Shown here: piece after piece, positions 34,676-41,721 of the stretch
Position numbering within the stretch: the first letter of the stretch is position 1
How the letters are laid out: every line of letters starts with the position of its first letter
Assembly (NCBI RefSeq): GCF_900167415.1
Contig: NZ_FUWU01000025.1
Coordinates: forward strand, 1 to 45,235
From: Fibrobacter intestinalis
GTDB lineage: Bacteria; Fibrobacterota; Fibrobacteria; Fibrobacterales; Fibrobacteraceae
DNA length: 45,235 nucleotides
Direction: 5' to 3'
Program-made: the position numbers and the translations under genes
The notes under the pieces: model-generated
Database searches by the model: none
Seen by the model: the letters and a program-made list of their open reading frames with translations, nothing else
What the model was told of the DNA's origin: nothing

Positions 34676-35650
34676 TTAATCTTTGAGGCAACGGACGGAA
34701 CACCCGAGGTCCTTGTAGTTGTAATACGAGTGCACGTGCTCGTCCTCGTAGAAGAAGTACCAGCTGTACGCACCGTCGCCGCTGCGGCCCTCCGTAGACC
34801 TCCAGAAGTGCGCGATCTTGCCGGCGTTGCGGTAATAGTCATCGCCAAGGCGGAAGCCCGCTGGCAACACGGAAAAGCCGTATTCGTCCGTACCGTTGCC
34901 ACTTTCTCCTTCATAATCGACCCAGCCGCCAGTGGACTTGAGCTTTTTTCCAGCGACATCCTCACCGCCAACAGTTTCGATCAGAACCTTCCATTCTGCA
35001 TCGCTGGGCAAGTGCCAACCTTCGGGGCAGACTCCGCGAACCGGTTCCGTCGCAGAGCACTTTATGCCGTAGCCGCAGCCCTTGCCGCCATCGCTAAAGA
35101 CTCCGGCACTGTCCATGGCAGCAGCCCAGGTGTAGAGTCTTCCATATTTGGCGCAGGAATCCGGCTCGTTTCTGTAGCAGAAGCTGGAGGAATCTTCTGT
35201 ACTTGTTGGCTGCAAATAAGCGTAGTTCAAATTCTCCGCCATCCATGTCTGGGTTCCAATGGTCACGGTCTTGTAAACCTGCCCGTCGCGGGAATCCGTG
35301 AACGTGCCATAAGCAATATTCGGATTCAAATACTGCCAGTTTACTTTTTCTAACGACGAACTGGAAGACGATTCAAAAACCGAATTACCGTCCATTGTCA
35401 CGACTCTTCCATCGCTCAACGTGATGTAGCCTGTGTTCGGGTCGAATACGCCCACCACATTGCCGTTTGCATCGCGGACGGTCAGATCCGAGTAAACGTC
35501 CCCCACAGGAACCTGAGAGACTAGGGTTGCATTGGGGTCCGCTTCAGGAATGGCGTTCCCGCTGGCTGAAGAACCGCTATCGTCGCCACAGGCGGCTAGG
35601 AAAAGAGCCGACAAAATAGTGAATGCAAAAATGGATTTTCTGATGTTCAT
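34676..35650 (-). CDS. FISUMP-domain lipoprotein
   Basis: A 324-residue lipoprotein. The signal and lipobox are MNIRKSIFAFTILSALFLAAC (Cys21), followed by a Gly/Asp/Ser linker. Residues about 30-95 form a small beta domain (DLTVRDANGNVVGVFDPNTG). From about residue 110 the Fibrobacter succinogenes major paralogous domain runs to the end: TVTIGTQTWMAENLNY, YGRLYTWAAAMDS, GVCPEGWHLPSDAEW and GFSVLPAGFR. These surface lipoproteins are expanded in Fibrobacter, and their role is not established. It lies between two paralogous small-protein genes and would be transcribed with them. Confidence 0.92.
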   Translation of the reverse strand: MNIRKSIFAFTILSALFLAACGDDSGSSASGNAIPEADPNATLVSQVPVGDVYSDLTVRDANGNVVGVFDPNTGYITLSDGRVVTMDGNSVFESSSSSSLEKVNWQYLNPNIAYGTFTDSRDGQVYKTVTIGTQTWMAENLNYAYLQPTSTEDSSSFCYRNEPDSCAKYGRLYTWAAAMDSAGVFSDGGKGCGYGIKCSATEPVRGVCPEGWHLPSDAEWKVLIETVGGEDVAGKKLKSTGGWVDYEGESGNGTDEYGFSVLPAGFRLGDDYYRNAGKIAHFWRSTEGRSGDGAYSWYFFYEDEHVHSYYNYKDLGCSVRCLKD

Positions 35651-35702
35651 TTGTTGTCCTTTTTGAAATAAATGTCCTGTCTCGGAGGGAGCAATTTGCC
35701 TG

Positions 35703-36281
35703 CTATCTAAAAAGCGATTTTTTTACGCAAAGAAAATTTTCCACCAGAAGAGCAAATTTTGAATCGTTTGCCCTTTGGGGACAAAGCCACGAGAAATCGG
35801 AAACGGGACGAATCTTCGCTTTAGAAAAACTCAAGACTCTCAGTTTCATCAACTTCTTTGCGCCCTCCTCTGTCCCACGATGCAAATAGACCTCCTGCGG
35901 TTCAAAATTGCAATTTGGATTTTGTTTCTGTAAAAAAATTCCAAGGCGAAGGGCGGCATCATAAATAGCCAGAGGACCGAGATATTTCGGCTTGCACTTT
36001 TCCAAAAGGTCATGAAGGCCCTTAAAATCCTGACACTTTAAAATCGCCTTTTTTATTTTACTGACATTCTCAAAAAACGCCTGCTTGGCGATTTTTCGAA
36101 TTCTGTACTGGTGAGGTTCGAGTTTGTCCTTCTTGTTATGGAAAAAGCAGGCTTCCCGAATGGCGGTGTCGATATTTGGCAAAGACTGATAATAATCTTG
36201 AAGTTCTTTATAGGTGTCCACACCTTCTTGCCAAAAGTCCTGAAAGAACTGGGCTATTGGAATTCGATTTACTTGTGCCAT
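35703..36281 (-). CDS. Conserved protein of unknown function (paralogue of 34066-34623)
   Basis: A 192-residue soluble protein. I start at ATG 36281 (MAQVNRIPIAQFF), after GGGA; the frame is open to 36377. Shared with its paralogue are the HQYRIRKIA block, then LGPLAIYDAALRLGIFL, then QEVYLHRGTEEGAKKLM and a closing NFLCV. It is the first gene of the small protein-FISUMP-small protein set. The DNA directly upstream is the candidate invertible promoter segment, whose left inverted repeat ends 13 bases before the start codon. Function is unknown; a DNA-binding role is possible from the G-x-G turn but unproven. Confidence 0.75.
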   Translation of the reverse strand: MAQVNRIPIAQFFQDFWQEGVDTYKELQDYYQSLPNIDTAIREACFFHNKKDKLEPHQYRIRKIAKQAFFENVSKIKKAILKCQDFKGLHDLLEKCKPKYLGPLAIYDAALRLGIFLQKQNPNCNFEPQEVYLHRGTEEGAKKLMKLRVLSFSKAKIRPVSDFSWLCPQRANDSKFALLVENFLCVKKSLFR

Positions 36282-36293
36282 GATGGATTTCCC

Positions 36294-36583
36294 TTTTTCG
36301 CAGAAGTGCGCTTCTGCGAAAAAAACATCTTGGGAAGAGGCTTTGCACACGGCTTTTTCCCGACTCGGAGCCGCCACCGAGCAAAAAGGGGACGGGTTGG
36401 AACACTTCCGGCAGGGAAATCCGCTCGCCGGGGTTAGAATTCAAGTCCTCGGAGTTGATTTCCGTCAAATTTGCAAAGAACCGGTAGGAATTTTTATCCT
36501 TTGCGTATTGACAAGTTCACAAATCCGACTTATATTTTGCTTATTGTTAATGAAAGCTTTCGCAGAAGCGCACTTCTGCGAAA
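36294..36583. repeat. Candidate invertible segment with 26-bp inverted repeats
   Basis: The left repeat (36296-36321) and right repeat (36558-36583) are exact reverse complements over 26 bases. Each is also nearly palindromic: TTTCGCAGAAG, then a four-base centre (TGCG on the left, CGCA on the right), then CTTCTGCGAAA. The left stem extends to 13 pairs. The 236-bp segment between contains a strong promoter facing right. The right repeat abuts the stop codon of a tyrosine recombinase gene; the left repeat is 13 bases from the start codon of the 192-residue protein gene. Neither hairpin has the T-run of a terminator. Inversion is inference. Confidence 0.6.
36508..36536 (+). promoter_or_regulatory. 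Strong sigma70-type promoter inside the inverted-repeat segment
   Basis: TTGACA (36508-36513), a 17-base spacer and TATATT (36531-36536). In the present orientation it points into the 3' end of the recombinase gene on the opposite strand. No plus-strand gene follows for more than 3.6 kb. Confidence 0.7.
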
Positions 36584-36584
36584 T

Positions 36585-37718
36585 TCACTGCCGGACCGGC
36601 TTGCGCCCGGAACCTCCCGATTTTCCAAAACTTTCGTTCCAATATCCGCCATTCATTTGCCCGCTTTGATTTTGCGCCCGCTTCGGGTTCTTCACGAACT
36701 CCCAGAACGCTTCCTGCACGCGCCGCTTGCTCTCGAAAGTCGGGTGCACATAAAAATCCAGCGTGGTGTGCGTGCTGGCGTGGCCGAGAAGTACCGAGAG
36801 CGTTTTCAGGTCCTTGTTAGAAGTCAGCGCGTGGGTGGCGAAGCTGTGCCGCAGGGTGTGGATGTGGGCGTCCACCGCAATTCCTGCCGCCTTCAGGAAC
36901 TTCTTGAAATGGTTCTGCAATGTCCGCTGGTCGTACTTCACCAGGAAGGATTCCGAGGGATTTTCCCCCGCCATTTTTTCCAGCCATTGGAGCAGATTTT
37001 CCGGGATGGGGATTTCCCGGTGGCCGCTTTCGCTTTTCGGCGGGCAGAGCTTGCGGATGGTCTTCGGGGGCTTTATATTTTCGCGGGTTTCCGTTTCCGC
37101 AGGCTGGTTAAAAGTTCTGCCTTTCCCGAATTTTCCCGGCGCATTCCAATTTGAGGCATTCACAATTTCTCGCCTTTCCTTCGTTATATCGGCGACATTT
37201 TCATTGGGCAAGCGTTCCAGCGTACCATAAATCCGAATGGTATTCCGTACAAAGTCGAAATCCGAAAATTTCAGGGCACAGGCTTCCCCCAGACGCATCC
37301 CGGTGAAAGCGATCAGCAAGAGGCTCCGGGCCGAATTTTCCAGTTTCGGATTTTCGTTCTTTTCCAACACATCAATCAGCGCGGCCAGTTCCTCTGGCGA
37401 GAGGGGAACCGCTTCCCCTTTCCGAGTCGCCCCAGTGTGGGGAAAATCCAGCGCACTAAAATCCTCCGGCGAAAGTGCCGATTTCAAAATCTGCTGCAAG
37501 GTCGCCAGCACGAAACGCCGCGTCGAAACCGCAAGATCTCCGAGAGCGCGCTCCGCAAAATTTCGCACGAGATCCGAATCAAAACCGACCAGCTCCACTT
37601 CGCCAAAATACGGCAGCAAATACTTTTGCAGAATATTCCCGTATTTCGCCCGGGAACTCTCGCTCCAACTCGCACACTTCTTTTCAAACCACTTTTTTGC
37701 CGCTTCCTTGAACCGCAT
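36585..37718 (-). CDS. Tyrosine recombinase/integrase
   Basis: A 377-residue site-specific recombinase. The N-terminal SAM-like core-binding domain covers about residues 1-95. The catalytic domain has Arg142 (TGMRLGEACAL), Lys229 (PKSESGHREIPI), His287 and Arg290 (HTLRHSFATHAL), His313 (LLGHASTHTTL) and the nucleophile Tyr323 (LDFY): a complete set. An unusual insert (about residues 172-225, ending near KPPKTIRKLCPP) and a Gly/Ser-rich tail are extra. The gene stands alone, with no phage or conjugation genes around it, and its stop codon adjoins one arm of an inverted-repeat pair. An invertase role therefore fits better than prophage integration. Confidence 0.92.
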   Translation of the reverse strand: MRFKEAAKKWFEKKCASWSESSRAKYGNILQKYLLPYFGEVELVGFDSDLVRNFAERALGDLAVSTRRFVLATLQQILKSALSPEDFSALDFPHTGATRKGEAVPLSPEELAALIDVLEKNENPKLENSARSLLLIAFTGMRLGEACALKFSDFDFVRNTIRIYGTLERLPNENVADITKERREIVNASNWNAPGKFGKGRTFNQPAETETRENIKPPKTIRKLCPPKSESGHREIPIPENLLQWLEKMAGENPSESFLVKYDQRTLQNHFKKFLKAAGIAVDAHIHTLRHSFATHALTSNKDLKTLSVLLGHASTHTTLDFYVHPTFESKRRVQEAFWEFVKNPKRAQNQSGQMNGGYWNESFGKSGGSGRKPVRQ

Positions 37719-37950
37719 GGCGTCTCCTTTGTTGTATGACGGTGCAAAGTTTGCAAAAAATTCTCGAAAAAGAAACAGATTGCCACGGTGCTACGCTCCT
37801 CGCAATGACGTGCCGCTGGCTTGGATTGCCACGTCGCTACGCTCCTCGCAATGACGGAATGCTGGTTCGGGTTGCTCCGTCATTGTGCGCCCGCCAAGGA
37901 GAAAATCAGCCACGTTTGAAAGCGACCGTCACCCCGAACCCCGGAGGGGT

Positions 37951-38041
37951 TATACGACACTTGTCAATTTATTGACTTAGTGGAGTTATCCTCTATGTGG
38001 ATATACGACACTTGGTAACTTTGTTACCTTAGTGGAGTTAT
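37951..38041. repeat. Tandem pair of hairpins with compensatory stem changes
   Basis: Two units start with TATACGACACTT and end with TTAGTGGAGTTAT (37951-37989 and 38002-38041; period 51). The outer CACT/AGTG pairing is conserved. The inner stem is GTCAA/TTGAC with loop TTTA in the first copy and GGTAAC/GTTACC with loop TTT in the second. Confidence 0.8.
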
Positions 38042-38194
38042 ACTCGAAGTGTAGAAGCAATCCTTTCACGCAGCCAAGATTGCTTCGCTTTGCTCGCAAT
38101 GACGGGAAGCCAGCCAAGGATTGCCACGTCGCTCTGCTCCTCGCAATGACGGGATGCCCGCGCAGATTGCCACGGCTTTGCATCCCTGAAACTT

Positions 38195-38262
38195 GGAATC
38201 TCCGATTCCATAGTTGAAGTATCCCTGAAAGGGACAATTCGCCTAAGGGAAGCAGAGCTTCC
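38195..38262. repeat. Cluster of three perfect triloop hairpins
   Basis: GGAATC-TCC-GATTCC (38195-38209), TCCCT-GAA-AGGGA (38222-38234) and GGAAGC-AGA-GCTTCC (38248-38262). All have three-base loops and are spaced 12-13 bases apart. Confidence 0.75.
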
Positions 38263-38361
38263 AAGGCTCATGGGCCGCTATCGCTGCTCGCAATGACGTA
38301 CCGCTGGCGATAACTTGTGTTCCATTTGACAAAGGCCGACTTTGCATCGAAACAGGTATTT

Positions 38362-38608
38362 TTCATTTAGTCAAAGCCAGAAAAAACAAAAAAAATGCCT
38401 TTTTCATTTAATCGAAGTTCCAAAATGCGAAAAGATACCTTCGTTCATTTAGTCGAAGCTCCAAAATGCGAAAAGATGCCTTCGTTCATTTAGTCGAAGC
38501 TCCAAAAAGCAGAAAAAACGGCTTCGTTCATTTAGTCGAAACCCCAAAAGGCGAAAAGACGGCTTTGTTCGTTTAGTCGAAGCTCCAAAATGCGAAAAAC
38601 GGCAGACA
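38362..38608. repeat. 41-base tandem repeat, six copies
   Basis: Units start at 38362, 38403, 38444, 38485, 38527 and 38568. The consensus start is TTCATTTAGTCGAAGCTCCA, followed by a more variable A-rich part and usually CCTTCG or GGCTTCG at the end. CTTCG at one unit's end pairs with CGAAG of the next across a ten-base loop. The period is not a multiple of three, so it is not a coding repeat. Confidence 0.85.
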
Positions 38609-38674
38609 GCCGTTTCTCCCAACTTCCCTCTTGGAAAAAGACATCCCCTCAAGAAAATTATTACCCGAAAAACA

Positions 38675-40093
38675 TCATCCTAGCTTCAAAACTTCGGCGA
38701 TTTTTTGAACCGCCAGAGGGATTTTATTTTGCGGCACCGAAGAATAATTGACCACAAATTCATGGCTGGAAGGCTCGGAAATGGCATAATAATCGGAAAG
38801 TGCCCGCAAAAAAACGCCCTTTTCCCGCAATAGCGCACAAAAATCTTCGTCCTTCAAATCGGTCTTCACTTTTAAAATGAAGTGCAGTCCCGCATCCTGC
38901 CCGGCGATTTCCACAAAATCCTTCAAGCGGCTTTGCCGAATGGCCTCTATCAAAAAATCCCGACGCCCGCGGTAAAAATTTCGCATTCGGTTGATGTGCT
39001 TTTCATAAAAACCGCCCGCGATGTATGTCGCCAACACATACTGCTCCAAATTGGAAACCGTGCAAGTGTAAAACGAAAATTCATTTCGGAATCTTTGGGC
39101 CAGCGATTTTGGAAGAACCATATAGCCGACGCGCACCGTCGAAGCCAGCGTTTTGGTGAACGAGTTGATGTAAATGGTCTTTTCTTGAACGTCGATACTC
39201 TGCAGCGAAGGAATCGGATGCCCTACCATGCGAAACTCGCTGTCGTATTCGTCTTCCACGATATAGCGGTTGCTGGATCTGGACGCCCATCCCAAAAGTT
39301 CATAACGGCGACTGATCGGCATGACCCTGCCTGTCGGAAAATGGTGCGACGGCGAGATATGCACAACATCCGTACAAGTTTCTTCCAGCTGGTCAATGCG
39401 AATGCCGTTTTCATCCATCGGAATAAAATGGCAGACGACGTTCAGCTTGCGATAAATTTTGGAAATTTTGCTGTAGCCCGGATCTTCGACGCCATATTTT
39501 TTATCGAATCCCAAAAGCTGAACGAGCCAGCTGTAAAGGCAGTCCGTGCCCGCGCCGACTACAATGCACTCCGGATCCACCGAAAGCCCCCGAAAATCGA
39601 AGAGCATTTTCGCAATCGCCACCCGCAATTCCCGAATGCCACAGTGCGGAGAACGCTTGAGCAAATCCCTTTGCCGTTCGCCCAGCACCCGCCGGGCAAT
39701 GGTCGCCCAGGTCGAAAAAGGAAAACTGGATTCTTCCAGCTGGTTGTCGGCAAAATTCGCCACGAGCTCTGTCGGCGCTTCGCTTTTTTCTTCCCGGGAT
39801 TCACGCGATTCGGGCAAGGCGGGCTGTTTTTGCACGGATTCTTTGGGCGTGCGTATTGCCGACACGAAAAATCCCTTTCTGGGCTGCGTCCATATAAAGC
39901 CTTCGGCGAGCAACTGGGCGTAGGCATTTTCCACGGTCACCACGCTCACCCCGAGTTGCCTTGCAAAAGGGCGTTTGGACGGCAATTTCTGATCGGCTTC
40001 GAGGCGCCCCGCCAGAATATCGTTCCGGATGGAGCGGTAAAGAAAATGGTAGAGGCTTTCGTCGCCCGAATTTTTCATTTCGTAGGATAGCAT
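38675..40093 (-). CDS. pdxR: MocR/PdxR-type regulator (GntR helix-turn-helix plus aminotransferase domain)
   Basis: A 472-residue MocR-family regulator. The N-terminal GntR winged helix (about residues 10-80) reads LYRSIRNDILAGRLEADQKL, then SVVTVENAYAQLLAEGF. The class I aminotransferase-like domain (about 120-472) contains the PLP-binding Lys region INSFTKTLASTVRVGYM and IVEDEYDSEFR. Such proteins sense PLP and activate pdxST when it is low. It is divergent from pdxS across 138 bases with a paired operator. The ATG at 40093 has GAGGTG just before it; an in-frame ATG at 40078 has none. Confidence 0.92.
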   Translation of the reverse strand: MLSYEMKNSGDESLYHFLYRSIRNDILAGRLEADQKLPSKRPFARQLGVSVVTVENAYAQLLAEGFIWTQPRKGFFVSAIRTPKESVQKQPALPESRESREEKSEAPTELVANFADNQLEESSFPFSTWATIARRVLGERQRDLLKRSPHCGIRELRVAIAKMLFDFRGLSVDPECIVVGAGTDCLYSWLVQLLGFDKKYGVEDPGYSKISKIYRKLNVVCHFIPMDENGIRIDQLEETCTDVVHISPSHHFPTGRVMPISRRYELLGWASRSSNRYIVEDEYDSEFRMVGHPIPSLQSIDVQEKTIYINSFTKTLASTVRVGYMVLPKSLAQRFRNEFSFYTCTVSNLEQYVLATYIAGGFYEKHINRMRNFYRGRRDFLIEAIRQSRLKDFVEIAGQDAGLHFILKVKTDLKDEDFCALLREKGVFLRALSDYYAISEPSSHEFVVNYSSVPQNKIPLAVQKIAEVLKLG

Positions 40094-40113
40094 TTCACCT
40101 CGGTGACTTCAAT

Positions 40114-40133
40114 CTGGCCATAAACTGGCCGTA
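40114..40133. promoter_or_regulatory. Candidate PdxR operator, paired CTGGCC boxes
   Basis: CTGGCCAT at 40114-40121 and CTGGCCGT at 40125-40132 form a direct repeat with an 11-base period, about one helical turn, in the pdxR-pdxS divergent region. MocR regulators typically bind direct repeats in such gaps. A weak pdxS promoter candidate (TTGAAC-N16-TAGAAA, 40150-40177) follows. Confidence 0.55.
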
Positions 40134-40231
40134 TCGAAATAATAGAAATTTGAACATTTCAAAAGGTCAAGTAGAAAACTAATTTACGGGATGAAAACGG
40201 AATTTTCCGCAGATTTCAAGGAGAAAACACA

Positions 40232-41110
40232 ATGGCTACCGAAAACCGCTACGAATTGAACAAGAATCTCGCCCAGATGCTCAAGGGGGGCGTCATCATG
40301 GACGTGACCACGCCGGAACAGGCAAAAATCGCCGAAGAAGCCGGTGCCGCCGCCGTGATGGCACTCGAGCGCATTCCCGCCGACATCCGCGCCGCAGGAG
40401 GCGTTTCCCGCATGAGCGACCCGAAAATGATTCAGGGCATCCAGAACGCCGTTTCCATCCCCGTCATGGCAAAGTGCCGCATCGGACACTTTGTGGAAGC
40501 GCAACTTCTCGAAGCCATTGAAATCGACTACATCGACGAAAGCGAAGTACTCTCCCCCGCCGACGACGTTTTCCACATCAACAAGCACGAGTTTAAAGTG
40601 CCGTTTGTCTGCGGAGCCAAAGACCTCGGCGAAGCGCTCCGTCGCATTGAAGAGGGCGCATCGATGATCCGCACCAAAGGCGAGCCGGGAACGGGCGACA
40701 TCGTGCAGGCCGTCCGCCACATGCGCTTGATGAATCAGGAAATCGCCCGCATTTCGTCCATGCGCGAAGACGAGCTTTTCAACCGAGCAAAGGAATTGCA
40801 GGTTTCCTACGAACTGGTGAAATATGTGCACGACAACAAGCGTCTTCCGGTGGTGAACTTTGCCGCGGGCGGTGTGGCGACTCCGGCCGATGCGGCTCTT
40901 ATGATGCAGCTCGGAGCCGAAGGCGTTTTCGTCGGTTCGGGCATTTTCAAATCGGGAAATCCGGCAAAGCGCGCCGCCGCCATCGTTCAAGCGGTGACAA
41001 ACTTCAAGGACGCCAAGCTTATCGCCAAACTTTCGGAAGATTTGGGCGAAGCAATGGTCGGCATCAACGAACAGGAAATTTCCCTGCTTATGGCGGAAAG
41101 AGGCAAGTAA
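40232..41110 (+). CDS. pdxS: Pyridoxal 5'-phosphate synthase subunit PdxS
   Basis: A 292-residue TIM-barrel subunit that builds PLP from ribose 5-phosphate, glyceraldehyde 3-phosphate and PdxT-derived ammonia. The family blocks are [35 protein letters not shown] (catalytic Lys) and [16 protein letters not shown]. The phosphate loops [15 protein letters not shown] and [10 protein letters not shown] complete the site. Length and order are typical. A strong AAGGAG precedes the ATG. The pdxT start follows its stop codon with no gap. Confidence 0.97.
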   Translation: MATENRYELNKNLAQMLKGGVIMDVTTPEQAKIAEEAGAAAVMALERIPADIRAAGGVSRMSDPKMIQGIQNAVSIPVMAKCRIGHFVEAQLLEAIEIDYIDESEVLSPADDVFHINKHEFKVPFVCGAKDLGEALRRIEEGASMIRTKGEPGTGDIVQAVRHMRLMNQEIARISSMREDELFNRAKELQVSYELVKYVHDNKRLPVVNFAAGGVATPADAALMMQLGAEGVFVGSGIFKSGNPAKRAAAIVQAVTNFKDAKLIAKLSEDLGEAMVGINEQEISLLMAERGK

Positions 41111-41701
41111 ATGGGTTCCGGGAAAATCCCCCGAATAGGCGTTCTGGCGGTGCAGGGCGCATTCATCGAACACGTTCAGATGCTTTCCCAAATCGGCGCA
41201 GACGCTTTTGAAATCCGCCAGTTGAAAGACTTGGACGGACCTTTTAACGGGCTTGTTCTTCCCGGCGGAGAAAGCACCGTGCAAGGAAAGCTACTGAAAG
41301 ACCTCGGGCTTTTCCTTCCCCTGCAAAAGCGGATTCAAGAAGGGATGCCCGTACTCGGAACCTGTGCGGGACTTATCCTTTTGGCGGAAACGCTGAGCAA
41401 CGACAGCGCAACTTACTTCGGGACTCTTCCCGTCACCGTGCAGCGCAACGCCTACGGTCGCCAACTGGGCAGTTTCTTTGTAGAAGAGGAAATGGATGGC
41501 GTCGGAAAAATCCCGATGACATTCATCCGCGCACCCTTTGTGGAAAACGTCCGCGAAGGGGTGCAAATCCTCGCCCGGGTGGAAAACCGCATCGTCGCCG
41601 TCCGTTACAAAAATCAGTTGGCCATTTCGTTTCATCCGGAATTGAACGCGGACGAACGTCTGCACAGGCACTTCCTGGCGATGGTTTCTGAAAACGCCTA
41701 G
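41111..41701 (+). CDS. pdxT: Pyridoxal 5'-phosphate synthase glutaminase subunit PdxT
   Basis: A 196-residue class I-type glutaminase. The nucleophile is Cys85 (VLGTCAGLILLAE), with His175 and Glu177 (SFHPELN) as the rest of the triad; VQGAFIEHVQML and LPGGEST are PdxT signatures. It makes ammonia and channels it to PdxS. It is directly joined to pdxS and under the same control. The ATG begins immediately after the pdxS TAA. Confidence 0.96.
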   Translation: MGSGKIPRIGVLAVQGAFIEHVQMLSQIGADAFEIRQLKDLDGPFNGLVLPGGESTVQGKLLKDLGLFLPLQKRIQEGMPVLGTCAGLILLAETLSNDSATYFGTLPVTVQRNAYGRQLGSFFVEEEMDGVGKIPMTFIRAPFVENVREGVQILARVENRIVAVRYKNQLAISFHPELNADERLHRHFLAMVSENA

Positions 41702-41721
41702 ATTTTTGTATCTTGTTTGCG

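Larger units (their letters stand above)
37778..38298. repeat. Family of ~33-base interspersed hairpin repeats
   Basis: The unit is GATTGCCACG, then a variable middle, then CTCCTCGCAATGACG; ATTGC and GCAAT pair as stem ends. Copies are at 37778-37810, 37824-37856, 38078-38104 (shorter middle) and 38119-38151. A 5' half-copy at 38164-38178 and a 3' half-copy ending at 38298 are separated by about 105 bases containing the triloop hairpins, as if one copy had been split. Confidence 0.8.
37719..38674. other. Repeat-dense non-coding stretch between recombinase and pdxR
   Basis: This gap of almost 1 kb holds no gene that I can support. It is built of interspersed ~33-base hairpin repeats (37778-38298), two tandem covarying hairpins (37951-38041), three triloop hairpins (38195-38262) and a six-copy 41-base tandem repeat (38362-38608), each listed separately. 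Confidence 0.75.

Noticed and set aside
36208-36468. 86-codon minus-strand frame overlapping the start of the 192-residue protein gene
   Set aside because: Its first part (NPGERISLPEVFQ) looks protein-like, but it runs through the inverted repeat into another gene's start in a different frame and lacks a clear start signal. A gene remnant is possible but not supported.
36296-36583. The two palindromes as intrinsic terminators
   Set aside because: On both strands the hairpins are followed by A-runs or mixed bases rather than a T-run.
36585-37718. Prophage or integrative element marked by the integrase
   Set aside because: No phage, plasmid or conjugation genes, no tRNA and no direct-repeat attachment sites are visible around it.
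38362-38608. CRISPR array
   Set aside because: The units are contiguous with a 41-base period and no unique spacers, the conserved part grades into the variable part, and no cas genes are present.
38882-40090. 402-codon plus-strand open frame opposite pdxR
   Set aside because: Antisense shadow of the MocR-type regulator; it has no ribosome site or domain.
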